Source: Amylostereum areolatum (lineage: Eukaryota > Basidiomycota > Agaricomycetes > Russulales > Stereaceae). From it: DNA of 64,000 nt. Within the stretch, counting starts at the first letter, position 1; every line of letters begins with the position of its first letter. A program made the translations under genes and the position numbers. This document shows positions 18,363-30,749 of this stretch, piece by piece. Location: NCBI GenBank assembly GCA_012932865.1, contig SAXG01000002.1, forward strand, positions 1,798,001-1,862,000. Direction: 5' to 3'. The notes beneath the pieces were generated by a model that was not told where the DNA came from, did not search any database, and saw only the letters and a program-made list of their open reading frames with translations.

Positions 18363-20566
18363 ACAGACACAGCAGCCTATATCGCAGGCCTCTCAAGCGG
18401 CAAGAGTCCAGCCCCCGCCTTCTGCTTACCGGCCACCTCCGCCACAAACCTCACAATCGCAGTCCCAGTATCCGCAACCCTCTCAGACTTCTTCCCAACC
18501 TACCATTCCCCTCTCTGCCTCCGGCGACTCGCGCCTCACAGGCCTCATCACAAACTCATCCTCAAACGAACGCTCGCGAGATACAACGCTCGCATACGCT
18601 TCCCGCGCCGGTCGCACAGCGTCCTGAAGAGGCGACCCCCATGGGCCAACCCGAGACTTACGCCCAAGTCAGACAGCTTCGAACGACCTTCTCTCCTGCG
18701 ATCGTCAGGACCCCCAATCACTACCGTCAAGTCTCCGGAAACACGCCACGGACAACTGGCTCGCAGTACCCCGAGGGTGGCGCCACTGCATCGTCAAACG
18801 TCCAGAGGACCGGTACCTCAGGCCTTCAGCGTTCTCAGACTGTTCCAGATCTGCAACCTACAAGTACGGCCTCCGCTTCCGCCGCTGCCTCTGCCTCCGC
18901 CTCTGCCTCCGCCTCCGCAATCGCACGGCAAAATTCGGCACCTTTCATACCTTCTCCCCCTTCACGAGATGAACGGATCAGAGAAACGGATCGCGACTCT
19001 GATCGTGATCGTGACCGTGATCGTGACCGCGATCGAAATCGAGAACGGGATAGTAGAGACGGCGATAGGGATCGTGACAAGAAACGCGGACGTCCTGCCG
19101 TCAACACTACTATCTCTAATCTGACGCACTTTTCTGAAGAGCCAGATGGTTCACTGAGCCCATTAATTGAGGATGCTATACTCTCTGCTGCACAAGTTGC
19201 CACTGCAGCTTCGTCCGGATCGGCGTCGGCGTCAGCGTCGGTGTCAACAACACGGCAAGGGAGTCGAGACAGCAGCCGGCATCCACACCATCGCAGTCGA
19301 GAGAGCAGTAGGCATACGCGTCAGCAGCCGCGAAGTCCCACATATCCATTTCCCCCGGATCAAAGCAAGTTTTATACGAGCGTCCCAATGGAGCGGTCGA
19401 CCTCGGGAGCGACCTCGGCGGCGGCAAGCCCACTGTCGAATCATACACGCAGCACACCTTCTTCGGCACGTCATTCCAACCCACCTTCTCTTCAACCTTC
19501 ACCAAATCGTTCCCACTTTTCCACCGCTTCTATACCTGCCTCCACTTCCACCTCTACATCCGCATCCCAGGCCACTTATAATACACCATCTTCTGCTTCT
19601 TCATATCCCTCCCAAGCTGCATCCTCTCACACGTATCCGCAGGCAGGACAGACAGCGCCCGCGTCCACCCATCAGCCATACACCTCGGCTTCTCAGCAGG
19701 TATATGCGACTACCTCCCGTGGGTACTCTTCTGCGTCGCAGTCTGCGCACGCTCCTGCTGGCCAAGCGCCGGCCACTGTCCCTATGCCTCAATCGTATCC
19801 TTCTGCATCGTCTCGGCAGGCCTACACGTCTGTGTCACAGCAGGCGTCAACTGCCAGTGCCCAAAACAGTGCCTCGAAGCAAGCCGCAGCTTCCCAGCCG
19901 TACTCATCCGCCTCACAGCAAACATACCAATCCGCCTCACAGCAAGCATACCATTCTGCTTCGCAAAGCTCCGCGTCCCCGTACGGCTCAACTCCAGCCA
20001 CCACGTCCTCCTCTTCGCCTTATGCACAACCTTCACCCTCCTCCAACAACTCTCACTCCCGTTCGCATACCACGCCTATAACGGCCTCTTCCCAAGCATA
20101 CGCTCAACCGTCCTCTTCCCGGTCAGCGACGCAACCCGTGACGTCCTATCCCTCGCACTCGAGATCGCAGTCCTCAAATCCGCTCCCGGAACCTCCTCGG
20201 GATATGATCAGTGGGCGCATGCCTTCCAGTTGTTCCCCACCCGAGATGTCCACTCGTCGGATCCGTCGCGGGTACTGGAACAAGCGGGGGGACCACCTCA
20301 CGGCGGACAAGACGGTCGTGTATGCTCCCTCTGAGCGCGCGAATCCTCCGGAGCTTGCGGATTACCCCAACCCCACGGATGGCTTCCTAAACCACAAGGG
20401 CGATTTCATCAAGTATGCGCGGTTCCACGAGGAGCGGGACAGCCTACCCTATCATGGAAGGTTTCCTGCAAGGCCTTACGACTCGGTACGTGTTGGCATT
20501 CGTGTTCTCAGCGAGACGGGCTCTGATCGATCTGCTTTCGGCATTCAGTGGGTGCGATATGTATAG
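17436..20566 (+). CDS. Gln/Ser-rich low-complexity protein with conserved C-terminal block, one frame break
   Basis: Start ATG 17436 (MYPPQHAHRSDPWAF). Exon 1 ends at 17965; the next runs from 18021 to 20485, and the last (20549-20566) adds WVRYV. Exon 1 encodes an Ala/Pro-rich region and a GWGIPAQYYHPSV-type segment. Exon 2 opens with WAPRELTDDDDP and a (CAG)n-coded polyglutamine run (about 18308-18361). Next come an Arg/Asp dipeptide stretch (18981-19080), an AT-hook-like KKRGRPA, and many Tyr-Ser-Ala-Ser-Gln repeats. The C-terminal 80 residues (RRGYWNKRGDHLT, ANPPELADYPNPTDGF, LPYHGRFPARPYDS) match a block I associate with Agaricomycete orphan proteins of unknown function. The polyQ frame stops at 18631, while the downstream frame opens before it, so one base is missing or extra between about 18500 and 18570. 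A nuclear regulatory role is only a guess. Confidence 0.7.
18308..18361 (+). repeat. CAG/CAA trinucleotide repeat coding polyglutamine
   Basis: A near-pure run of CAA and CAG codons within the Gln-rich gene gives an uninterrupted glutamine stretch. Length is likely polymorphic between strains. Confidence 0.9.
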
Positions 20567-21002
20567 GCCCTCGGACGGGTCAGATCTACTGGCGCAGATT
20601 GCGGACGAATGTACGATGAGATATATGGCGGGTGCTTTTATGTATTTTTTGCACGCTGTGGATTTTGGGAATTGTATCTTTTAGGTTTTGCTACAGACTT
20701 TTGGAATGTAGAATACGCCGATTGAGTATCTGTATGAGTATGCACAGGCAAGCTCGCCGCTCCCTCAGTCTCACTCTCTGGCAGTTATCTGGGTAGTAGT
20801 ATATCCTTAATTGTATTGCTACTAGAACAGGAACTAGGTGGTAGGTACCCGTACGTCCGGGACCTACGGTGTACCACCTTGTTGATCGATCGAATCACTA
20901 GTTGGTAACTTGGCATGTACTATATATATAGTCTATGGTAGTAAATTTAAAATTGTAATCACTGATGAAAAAGCTTTAGGAGAGGGTGCAATAAGGCAAA
21001 AA
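20567..21002. other. intergenic region, 3' side of Gln-rich gene
   Basis: No gene seen. The region is AT-richer with a TATATATA run near 20925 and should contain the 3' end of the preceding gene and the pol III terminator of the tRNA (A run at about 20997-21002). Confidence 0.4.
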
Positions 21003-21081
21003 TGACCACCGCAGGGGTCGAACCTGCAATCTCCTGATAACGCAATCGTAGTCAGACGCGATGCCATTTCGCCAGGCGGCC
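21003..21081 (-). tRNA. tRNA-Arg(ACG) with 7-nt intron
   Basis: The reverse strand folds as a tRNA. The acceptor stem is GGCCGCC/GGTGGTC with discriminator A, the D stem GCG/CGC, the anticodon stem TCTGA/TCAGG and the T arm GCAGG-TTCGACC-CCTGC. The anticodon loop region is CTACGA plus 7 extra nt before the closing A, giving anticodon ACG and an intron after position 37. A TTTTT terminator follows at once. The copy at 35176 differs from it only inside the intron, which supports these limits. Confidence 0.93.
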
Positions 21082-21262
21082 ATGTGTAATAGGCAGTTAC
21101 AATAACAACTAAGCACCTAATAGCGAAATCCAGAGCGCGTATGGTCACAATCGGTCACCAAGAGTGACTAAACCATCACGTCGTTACGGTGACGCGACGC
21201 GCGTCCAGTCAAGCAGTCGAGCACGGCCGCGGTCATCTCTCCCCTTATTTCCACCATCCACC

Positions 21263-24200
21263 ATGCCTGAACCATCCGAAATCGCGATCTCTGTTCCGTC
21301 TGAGGATCCCAAGAAAAAGGAAGAGAAGCCAGATGGTGCGTCAGGAAAGCAGAAGCCAGAGGAGAAGAAGGAGGAGGATTTGGTGCGTACACCCCTCGGC
21401 GAGCGCGTGTTTGTCTAACATCTGTTTTGAATTAGTCGGAGGAGGACCTCCAACTTCAGGGGGAGTTGGAGATGCTCATTGAGCGATTGAAGGCACGCCG
21501 TCAACGAAGAGTTTAACCTATTTATCATGCACTAACCTGCCTTCGTAGGAATCAAACACCAGTCTGTACAGACCTGCATTGGAGACCCTTCGGACATTAA
21601 TCAGGACGTCAACTTCCTCGATGACATCTGTTCCAAAACCCCTCAAATTTCTGCGTCCCCATTACCCTGCTCTGCAAACTCTTTACGAAACTTGGACACC
21701 CTCGGAAGACAAGGTCGGTCCCGTGCGACATTGAAGACTTGTGAAGTCATCACTGACCGATTGTATAGAGTCTATTTGCCGACATCCTTTCAGTTCTAGC
21801 CATGACCTATTCCGACACTGAACCCCGCGGCACCCTTCGATACCGCCTGCTCGCGTCTTCCATGCGCGCACGTACCTCCCCTCTCGACGATCCTGGTGAC
21901 TGGGGACACGAATACGTTCGCCATCTCGCCGCAGAACTCGGAGAAGAGTTCAACCTCCGGCTGGAGGTAGATTCTACCCTTCCACCGGCTCCTATCGAGC
22001 AAACGAAGCCCGCAGAAGGCTCGTCAAGCGAAGGAGCCGCAGAGAAACTGCCGCCAGCTCCGTTAGAGGTTGGCACCGTCGATGATCTTCACAACCTTGC
22101 AGTCGTCTGCGCCAAATTTCTCATCGCTCATAATGCGGAACCAGATGCCGTCGATCTGCTTGAGGAGCTGGAAATCGTTGACCGGATCGTCGAATTTCTC
22201 GACGAGAATACCTATCAGCGCGTCGCAGCATACATGATGGCGTACGCAATTCGTCGCTCTACTCCTTGCTAGTGCTGATTTCATATCCCAGTTGTGTCAA
22301 TCTACTGCCTCCACAGGATGACCTCGCATTCCTCCAAACTGTGCACAGGATATACGAGAAGCATCTCAAATTCCCTGAGGCTCTTGCCGTTGCAATCCGA
22401 CTCAACGACCCCGCACTGATTCGGAAGGATTTCCAGGCCCCGGGGAACCCGTATGGTTTTATGTCGTTTACATTCTGTAACTGCCGTCTCACGAAGATGT
22501 TTGTCAGATCCATGAAGCGTCAACTAGCATTGATTCTAGCTCGTGCCAATGTGCCTCTTCTCTGGCTTCAAAGCACGACGCTTGATGCGGACGGCGACGA
22601 AACCTTGGAAGAATTCCCAGAAGATATTCAGGAGATCTTGAACAACTCGCGACTGAGTGAGCACTTCCGCCAGTTTGGGAAGGAAGTTGGCGTGGAGGAA
22701 GCCAAGTCATTAGAGGACGTGTACAAGACACACCTGGAGAACACCCGTAAGCATGTTTGTTTCATCAGCCTCGGGATGCTCACTAGTGCGTCAGGTGGCC
22801 CTACCGCTGGGAATGTGGACTCGGCAAGAGGAAACTTGGCGAGCACTTTCGTGAATGCGTTTGTAAACGCCGGGTTCGGTAACGACAAACTCATGGTGGA
22901 CGCGGAAGAAGGAAATGCCTGGATCTACAAGAACAAAGATCACGGTATGTTTATACACGTTCTTTGTCCTGCACATCTGGACTTTTTTCTCCAGGTATGA
23001 TGTCAGCGGCGGCGAGTCTTGGGTTGAGCTTATTGTGGGATACCGACGTCGGTCTCAGTCACGTCGACAAGTACACCTATTCGTCCGAAGAATACATCAA
23101 GGTTGGGTGGTCCTTTGCTTTGCGTATAGTTTTGTTCTTATCTTGTATTAACCAGGCGGGTGCACTCCTTGCGACCGGTATCCTAAACTCCGGTGTGAAG
23201 TCGGACGCGGACGCGGCACTTGCTCTGCTTGGTGAACAAATCGATAACAAGTCCGTCCCTCTCAAGACGAGCGCGATTGTGGGACTTGGCCTGGCATACG
23301 CCGGTTCGCATCGAGAGGACATCCTTGCCATGCTCATACCGTTCGTCGCGGACGAGGAGGTGAGCATGGAGATCGCCGGCCTTGCGGCTCTGGCGATCGG
23401 GTTCATATTTGTCGGTAGCGAGAACGGCGAAGCGTCGAGTGTGATCCTGCAAACATTCATGGAGCGGGAAGACAAGTATCTTGCGGAGAAGTGGGCGCGA
23501 TTTATGGGTCTCGGATTGGCTCTTCTTTACCTTGGTATACGAATCCTGCTGCCTTACCCTGACCAACGATGCGCTAATTTTCGTTTCAGGGGTACAAGGA
23601 ACAGATTCTTACGATGCAACCATTGAAACATTAAAGGCGATCCCCCATACTATATCCCACCAGACCCAAATCATGGTCGAGATGTGCGCGTACGCCGGGA
23701 CGGGTAATGTGCTCAAGGTACAGGAGATGCTGCACTATTGCGACGAGCACGTGGGAGTGGGTGAACAGGAGGAAGGAGGTGGGAAGAAGGAGGAGGAGAA
23801 GAAGGAAGACGAGCAGAAAAAGGAGGAAAGTGAACCCGCGGAGGGTGACAAAAAGGAGGAGAAAGAGGAGGAGAAAGAAAAGGACGAGAAGAAGGAGAAG
23901 AAGGACGACACATTTCAGGCTTTCGCCGTGCTTGGGATCGCGCTCGTTGCAATGGGGGAAGACATTGGTTCGCAGATGTCACTACGGCAGTTCAACCACC
24001 TGGTAGCGGTCTTCTATGCATTGTTTGTACGTCAACTGACTGACTCTGTTAGATGCACTATGGCGAGCCTGTTATCCGTCGGACCGTGCCTCTCGCCCTC
24101 GGCCTGGTGTCCGCGTCAAATCCTCAGTTGTCGATCTTGGACACGCTGTCAAAATACAGTCACGACAATGACCTTGCCGTCGCGCTGAACGCAATCTTCG

Positions 24201-24872
24201 CGATGGGTCTTGTGGGCGCGGGTACGAACAATGCTCGGCTAGCGCAGATGCTCCGTCAACTCGCGGGATACTATGCGAAGGAGCCAGATTGTTTGTTCAT
24301 GGTCCGCATAGCTCAAGGTTTGGTCCACATGGGGAAGGGCACGATTGGCATCAATCCGTTCTTCATGGATCGGTCGGTGATGAGCAAGACTGCGGTGGCA
24401 GGACTGCTTGCGACGTTCACGGCATTTACGGACGCGAAGGCTTGTAAGTCGCATCGCATTTGCGTCGCCACAGGACACTGTTGCTGACGGCTGGGGCCTT
24501 TCAGTCATCTTGGATAAGTACCACTGGATGATTTACTTCCTTGTGACTGCCATGTACCCGCGATTCCTGATCAGCCTGGATGAGGAGCTGAACCCGATGC
24601 CGGTCACGGTTCGCGTCGGACAGGTACGCTCCCTGTTTTCTTTCCCACACCGTGTTCTGACAAACGTGCAGGCGGTCGATGTTGTTGGTCAAGCAGGCAA
24701 GCCGCGAACGATCTCCGGCTTCCAAACGTACCAGACGCCTGTGCGTGTGGCGACGACGGAACGCGCAGAGTTGGCGACGGAGGAATACATCCCATTCGCT
24801 CCTATCCTTGAGGGATTCGTGATTCTTCAAAAGAATCCAGGATGGGAAGCGGAAGACAAGATGGACCTATAG
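21263..24872 (+). CDS. RPN1: 26S proteasome regulatory subunit RPN1 (PSMD2)
   Basis: This is the base subunit of the 19S regulatory particle that docks ubiquitin receptors and shuttle factors. Start ATG 21263 in CCACC context. About ten short exons join cleanly to the TAG at 24870-24872. Landmarks in order are: an acidic/Lys N-terminus, [84 protein letters not shown], and the PC-repeat toroid. Toroid motifs include [62 protein letters not shown] and [17 protein letters not shown]. The end is [20 protein letters not shown] and [21 protein letters not shown] Lys/Glu-rich insert (23770-23910) sits between PC repeats, as in other fungi. Intron 21493-21548 uses a GC donor. No frame break was seen. 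Confidence 0.96.
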
Positions 24873-25501
24873 CCGTTGAAGCCAGATTGCGCTGTGTACT
24901 TCATGCTGTAACGCGATGCATACTCCATCCTCTTTATTACACTTTCTGCTGCTACGTACTGTAGACTGTAGTGGTAGATACGTGCTACATTGTTCTCGAA
25001 TGTTTTGTCAAAGATGTGGGGAGAGCGAGACCCGTGGGAAACTGATCAACGGTGATTTGGTTCCATTCGGTTAGCCGGCGGCGAACGGGCGCTCCGAGGT
25101 TCCAACCGACCAACAAGATTTGTTCCCACTCGCTCCTCTCTGCATGGCGACCGTGTAGCCTGCTCTTCCTCGCTCCCTCCTTCGCTCTCTGCTCTACGAC
25201 AACGACGATAACGTCGATCTCGAAGACGTGCGTGCCCTTTCGTCTGACCGCGCCGCCTTCTCTACAAGCACAAGTCCGACTTCCACCACGGTACCACCCC
25301 ATAGAAATTAGACGCGTTCAAGTTTCCGCGCGTTCTTCGGCTCTTCATTGGACATCCCCACTTTGCAAGGCTTTGTCACTACCATTTACATTATAATTTA
25401 ACATGGTGCGTTTGGCCTTCTCTGTGCTTTGCTCGTTGTCTCAAGAACGACATCGACAGACTAATCGACCTACTTCCCCATCTCTGTCCCCACCGAGCCT
25501 A
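24873..25501. other. intergenic region, RPN1 3' end and promoter of next gene
   Basis: No gene seen. An ATG at 25403 is in frame with the next gene but is followed directly by GTGCGT, a donor-like sequence, so it may be part of a leader or a tiny first exon. Confidence 0.4.
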
Positions 25502-27175
25502 ATGTCCTCGTCGGACACTTCAGCCACCGGTTCCCAGCCATCTACCTCCCGTTTTTCTCCCCCGAGCACACCGCCACGAAATAGCCGGGGCAGGGCACCT
25601 GCGCGATATCCTCTCGCGCTCGCCAAAGGGAACGATCCGAGCCGCGTCCCTCTCCACCGCCGGGGCACGTCGCGCACTTATGAACGTTTGGAGGATCTTT
25701 TACGCGAGGCGGGATACAAGGAGACTCGCATATTTACCCCAGATTCGGAGCGGCGAGAAGGAGGCAACGCCATCAAGGAGGCCAGTGATCAGAGTCGCAG
25801 AAAGGGTGTCGGCGGGGCCGTCGTAGGATTCTTCGCAGGCCTTGTGCACGGTGGGGTGCAGGATCACCAAGAAACTGCTCCTCCATTACCTGTTGTCCGA
25901 CGCCGCGAGTCGTTCTCTCTACCTCCGTCCCCACTCGGCCACAAGAATGTCACAGCTGCACAAGACCGTCCTGCGTCCCCCATCTCAGGTTACGCGTCTT
26001 CTTCGTCCTCCAAAGCGCCAAGCCGCGCTCGCCAACAGCGCCAACCCTACTCCCATCACCCCCATCCTCACGCCCATCATCCGCACCCGCACCCGCACCC
26101 GCACCATCGTATTCGTCAATACATCGCCGACGAGCGCGTGATTCGCCCCCAGCCTTCACTGCCGACTTACACCGAAGCCTCCCCTGCCCGTGCATATCTT
26201 CGTCACATGGCCTCCGCTCCGTCCATGCAGCGATCCCCTCACACCGCTTCCAGTCCGGATGTCCGTCATCGGGTCGTCGATTTGGACGAACAACCTCCAA
26301 TGCCTGCCACATGGCTCGAGACCGTTGCCCGGGCGATCCTTGGTGTGCCAGGTGCCCACGCTGGTGGGCCAACTCCTGCGGCGCCTGACACCTCGCCAGT
26401 GGTTTCATCCGCTGCGTTTACATCCCACCCTGCATCGCGCAGCAGCACGATTCGTGGACGGCGACCAGCGATGCCCTTGTCCGACAACACCAATGGTGCA
26501 TTGAGGGGGCGCAAGCCACGCCTTGATACGAGTTTGGCCCCGCCGACGTTACTGACAAGCGTGCAACCTGCATCCCCTGGACTGGTCGTGATGACGCAGG
26601 TTGTGTGCCGTTCTGCTCCAGCGTCGCGTTCGACATCGCTGGCCAGACCGAGGGATGTCGCTGCGGACATGGGAAGCGTGCGTGGCAAGGGTAAACCTAA
26701 ACCGAAGGCGAAGGCGAGGACGACAGGAAAGGGGCGCAAGACGGGTGGCCCGAGTTTGAGTGGACGCGTGGAAGGAGATGGGTGGGAGGCGGAGATGGAG
26801 GCGGACGGTGAAGAGGAAGAGGAGGAGGAGGGTGAGATTAACCTCGCGCGACTGCTCGTAAGCCCGAAACGCCAGCAGTCCATCCAGTCTCTCCGACGGC
26901 ACTTGCATCGCCCAACGCACGGTCTTCGAACGGCGAGTGGCGTTTCTCCGATCCCCGCTATACCGTGGTCACCCGAAGACGACGATATCCAGCCCGCGAG
27001 CGAAGGCGAATGGGAACAGCAGCGTCTTCGCGCCCGGCTGAGGAAGCGAAGGGAATCGCTCAATGCGGGGGATTGGCTCGCGGGGGTGAGGGAGGGGACG
27101 GAATCCCCAGCGAACACTCGCAAGCGACGCGGCTTGCCGCGGACATGGGCACAGGATGGGGCGGAGAGAAGTTAG
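25502..27175 (+). CDS. hypothetical basic, Ser/Pro-rich protein
   Basis: A single open frame of 557 residues starts at ATG 25502 (MSSSDTSATGSQ). An in-frame ATG at 25403 would add 33 residues. The only ordered-looking part is near residues 50-120: TYERLEDLLREAGYKETRIF, then a small hydrophobic GVGGAVVGFFAGLVHGG. Further on are a His/Pro run (HHPHPHAHHPHPHPHPHHR), a basic KPKPKAKARTTGKG patch, an acidic EADGEEEEEEEGE run followed by INLARLLVSPKR, and a C-terminal WSPEDDD...RLRARLRKRRESLNAGDWLAGV. I do not recognise a family. Composition suggests an intrinsically disordered, possibly nuclear protein. Confidence 0.65.
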   Translation: MSSSDTSATGSQPSTSRFSPPSTPPRNSRGRAPARYPLALAKGNDPSRVPLHRRGTSRTYERLEDLLREAGYKETRIFTPDSERREGGNAIKEASDQSRRKGVGGAVVGFFAGLVHGGVQDHQETAPPLPVVRRRESFSLPPSPLGHKNVTAAQDRPASPISGYASSSSSKAPSRARQQRQPYSHHPHPHAHHPHPHPHPHHRIRQYIADERVIRPQPSLPTYTEASPARAYLRHMASAPSMQRSPHTASSPDVRHRVVDLDEQPPMPATWLETVARAILGVPGAHAGGPTPAAPDTSPVVSSAAFTSHPASRSSTIRGRRPAMPLSDNTNGALRGRKPRLDTSLAPPTLLTSVQPASPGLVVMTQVVCRSAPASRSTSLARPRDVAADMGSVRGKGKPKPKAKARTTGKGRKTGGPSLSGRVEGDGWEAEMEADGEEEEEEEGEINLARLLVSPKRQQSIQSLRRHLHRPTHGLRTASGVSPIPAIPWSPEDDDIQPASEGEWEQQRLRARLRKRRESLNAGDWLAGVREGTESPANTRKRRGLPRTWAQDGAERS

Positions 27176-27862
27176 GAGCGGTGGGTAGGTGTTGTTGTCC
27201 CATCTTCTAGATCAGCCGAATTGATTCGAAAGTCGACTGTCCAGGTGCGGCGGGTTTAGGCCCCTGGCTGTCCTCGGAGGAGCTGTGTCTTTATCCTAGG
27301 TTCCCTGAGGTTCTGCCGTTGCAGAGTTTATCGGCAGAGATCATGCGGACTGTTTATGTCCCCCTCGATGGTCGCAGCATTCTGTTTCCGGCAGGAGGAC
27401 ACGTTGCACTTCTGTGAGCCTCGTGGAGAAGCGCGGAGAGTTTATGCTGCCCGTTCCATTTCCTAGGACCCGGATGGAGAATTTTCTGGTAACGTCATTA
27501 TGCATAATCGATTTTTGGTGGCCTGTATTGCATAGCCCTGTTACATATCGCTGCAGCGCCTCGTGCGCCACACAATAATACACATACGAAGAGGGGGGAT
27601 TTCGGGTAAGCTCTGGACGTATTCTGGGAACGCGGAGGACAATAAGGTGCGGTGGGAGCGAAACCGGGAGTAGGGACAGAGGCGAACTAAACGCGATGGG
27701 CTTTTCAACACGATCACGTGGGAAGAGGCTACATAAGTGCCGTGGGTTTCACATTTGCTGTCGCTGGGCGGCTGCCATTTTGAACCTAACCGTGTCGACC
27801 GTCGCCTTTTCCTTTCTTCGCTCGCCGTTGTCCCCGCCCCCCGCCCCCGCCCCTCGCTCGCC
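27176..27862. other. intergenic region
   Basis: No gene is supported. It holds the 3' end of the preceding gene and the promoter of the RING-RRM gene, including a C-rich run shortly before its start. Confidence 0.4.
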
Positions 27863-30749
27863 ATGCCTTTGTCCACCTCAACAAACTTCCACGCCAACAA
27901 ACACCAGTCCTTCAACGTCCCCGCTTCAGCTCCGGTCACCCCCGCTTATTCCCGCCACCATCGCCCGTCCTCGGACGGCCCCCCGCCGGTCACCCCCCAG
28001 CGCATTCCCCGCTCACAGAGACATCAAACTCAGCTCCAGAACTACTTCAACTCGCCGTTCACCCCGTCAAGCACCCTCTCCACCCCTTACACGCCTCTCG
28101 GTCTCCGTACCCCCTGGTCGAACAACTCAGCGCTTACCACCCCAGGCTCGGTCAGCAGCGGCAAGCACCGTCACGACTACGAAAACTCGTTCGAGAGCCC
28201 CTTGCATGAGCGAGACCGCAAGGGTCGTGCAGACAACACCGACGATTGGCGATCCCGCGCAAACGAGAACGGTATCCGGGTAACGCACGGCGCGCACGCT
28301 CGATACGATGACGACGAGAGTGCGTTTTTCTCCGCTCCTCCTTCTCCTTCCTCGTCCCGGTTTTCCCTCGTTTCCTTTCTTGTGCCCCATTTGGCCGCCT
28401 TGGCCCCCGCCGCTTTCGCGCTCGCTATATGCGCATATATTCACCCATTTTTTCGACTGGATGGACGAATCGGTGCTGACGGCTTCTTTTCCTCACCCCT
28501 ATGTGTTGTTTGCCATGCATGTACGGCGATTCTCCCGCTTCTTCATTCCGCCTGTCTCCTGATCCCATCGCCGTCTTAGATTGCCCGTTCCCGTTTGCAG
28601 ATGGTGCGTGGCGTGCCCCATTCTCCTTCCCTTGCCGAATTTGCGCTGACCGTTCGCTTCTGCGCTGCTTTGTTCGTCCTCGTTCACAGCCGGTCAGTGT
28701 CCTGACCGTTTCCCGCCTGGAAGCGGACGCATATACTCATTCATATCGGTGCAGTCATCAGCGCCCCACCCCTCTTTTCCGCCGCCCCACGCCGTCCTCG
28801 TGCCCATACCCAAGTTCTTCATTCGCCTCCGCCCGTGGCCCCGGCGCAACCCCACACCCCTGCTCGGCGTACCCTCGCAGCTTTGAACACCCCTTCACCC
28901 CGCGCTTCCAACGTTGACAGACTCAAACTCAAAGGCTCTCTCACCGACCCGGCTTATTCCCGTAGACGACCTGCGTTCGGTCAGGTGCGTGCACTTCTGC
29001 CTCATCTCCACCTCGTTACATTGTCCGGTCGCTGACTCAGCTGCCTAGTCCGACCTTTTCGACATCGAGGAGAACGAGTACGCCGCGTATCCACCGATCT
29101 TCCCTGCTCAGCCTCTCGCTCTCCCCCTCGCCCTTAACGACCCCTTTGATGGCTCTGGGTTTCCTGGCATTGGCGATTCTCTGCACAAGCTTTCCCGTTT
29201 CCACGTTCCGGATCCGATCAGACACGAGGTGCCGCCACCCCCACCACGGGATGATGCGTGCCCTGTCTGCGGTAACTCGTCTGCATCGCGAGTGGAACTC
29301 CTCCCGTGCGAACATGTTTTGTGCTCCGGCTGCTTCACAAGCTCGTTGAACATCGTGGGCGAGAAGACCATGGAATGTGCAGTCTGCCACCAGGGCGTAG
29401 AGAGCTTCCATATGCGCACCGTGGCCGGTCCACGTTCCACTCCCCTGCAATTCAATCCGGATTTCGATAGCATGTTCGATCCCGAACGGCCGAACTTCTT
29501 CGAGCTTCAGCGGTCCTCAACACCGGTAGGAATGACTAGCCGATCGCGTACGGGCGAGTCCCCGGTGCTGCGAATTGACAACGTTCCCTGGGTGCGGTCC
29601 CCTTTATTCGCCGCGCGGCCAGGATGGATTTCTGATTTCGTTCCTTCACGTTATAGGACATCACACCTCCTGCCATCCGGTCCTGGTTGAAGCACCCTGT
29701 CAAACGCGTGCACGTTCTACTCGACCGCAAGGGAAAAACACAGAGCCATGCCTTTGTTGAAATGGTGGACGAGGAGGCGGCGCGTGCCGCGCTGCGGACG
29801 GCACAGAACTCGGTCCTTGGTCGAGGGAAGCGTGCACGTGGCGTCACTGTGACGCGCAGTGGCCAGCAAGAGCTGATGAAGGCGCTTTTCCCCGCGTGGC
29901 GTGGACATTTCGACGGAGAGAAGCCCTCGATCATGGGTATGGGTGAAGCAGACCAGATCGCTGCGTTGAGCGTTGGTTTGGTGGAGGATGTGGAGCTCAG
30001 GTCGTTGTTGCATCTAATCCGTGCGCCCGATGTAAGTTCCCGAGCTGCTATCTTAAATGACTCTACGACTGACGAGCGCCATGCTAGTCGCACTTTCTCA
30101 AGGTCCCTTCCCTCCCGTTTCACTCCCTCATCAGTATGTTGTCCAAATTCCCCGGCAGCCCGGACAGTCGCCAGTTTTGGACCCCGACCACGCGCGACCT
30201 ATTGTTCGGTACGTTGACTCGTTCGACCGTCTCGGTAGAGTTTATGCTTATGTCCGAGTGTCTGATTTACCGCAGACATCACTTTCGGTGAGTCATTCTG
30301 GCAATTATATATTTGCACTCAGCTGACCTGCCCGCCTTCGGGATTATAGCTGCGATCCAGATACTGGCCACGGACGATGGCAAACGGCGTGACCTCAACG
30401 ATCCCGAACTGCTGGCGCAGTTGCTCCACGTAGCAATTCATTGTGATGGTATGTCTCCGTGCGTTATGTTGTACGGGGTCTAACACAAATCCCAGCCTTC
30501 ACTATCGAGCAGCGCGCGACCCTCGCCAACCTCGTGGATACCTCTCCCGTAATGATGAGCCCGGCCTCATCTGTCAGTGGCCTGAGCGCTGTCACCGATC
30601 TTTCGTCACCCGACGCGCATGTTCTTCGGAGCATGCAATATTCTCAGCAGCATCCTCCGCAACAGCCGTACCGCCAGCTGGCGCGCGAGTTTGGCGTCGA
30701 CCCGCATGTTGTGGAAGCGCTTGCCCAACGTCTTTCGGGCATCTGCTGA
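27863..30749 (+). CDS. RING finger plus RRM protein
   Basis: Start ATG 27863 (MPLSTSTNFHANKH). Exon 1 (27863-28319) is Ser/Thr/Pro-rich with SP/TP sites. A 435-nt intron follows, and exon 2 starts at 28755 (IISAPPLFSAAPRRP). Later exons carry SDLFDIEENEYAAYPPIFP and then a RING finger: CPVCGNSSASRVELLPCEHV, LCSGC and CAVC. An RRM follows (VLRIDNVPWDI...RVHVLLDRKGKTQSHAFVEM...AARAALRTAQNSVLGRGKRAR), and a helical C-terminus (LLAQLLHVAIHC, TLANLVDTSPVMMSP) ends at LSGIC, TGA 30747-30749. The combination suggests an RNA-binding ubiquitin ligase. Targets are unknown, and the CxC spacing of the last zinc pair should be checked in an aligned model. Confidence 0.8.

Noticed and set aside
19167..20081. 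304-codon + frame within the Gln/Ser-rich gene
   Set aside because: Pro/His/Leu-rich shadow of the Ser/Gln repeat frame, with no features of its own.
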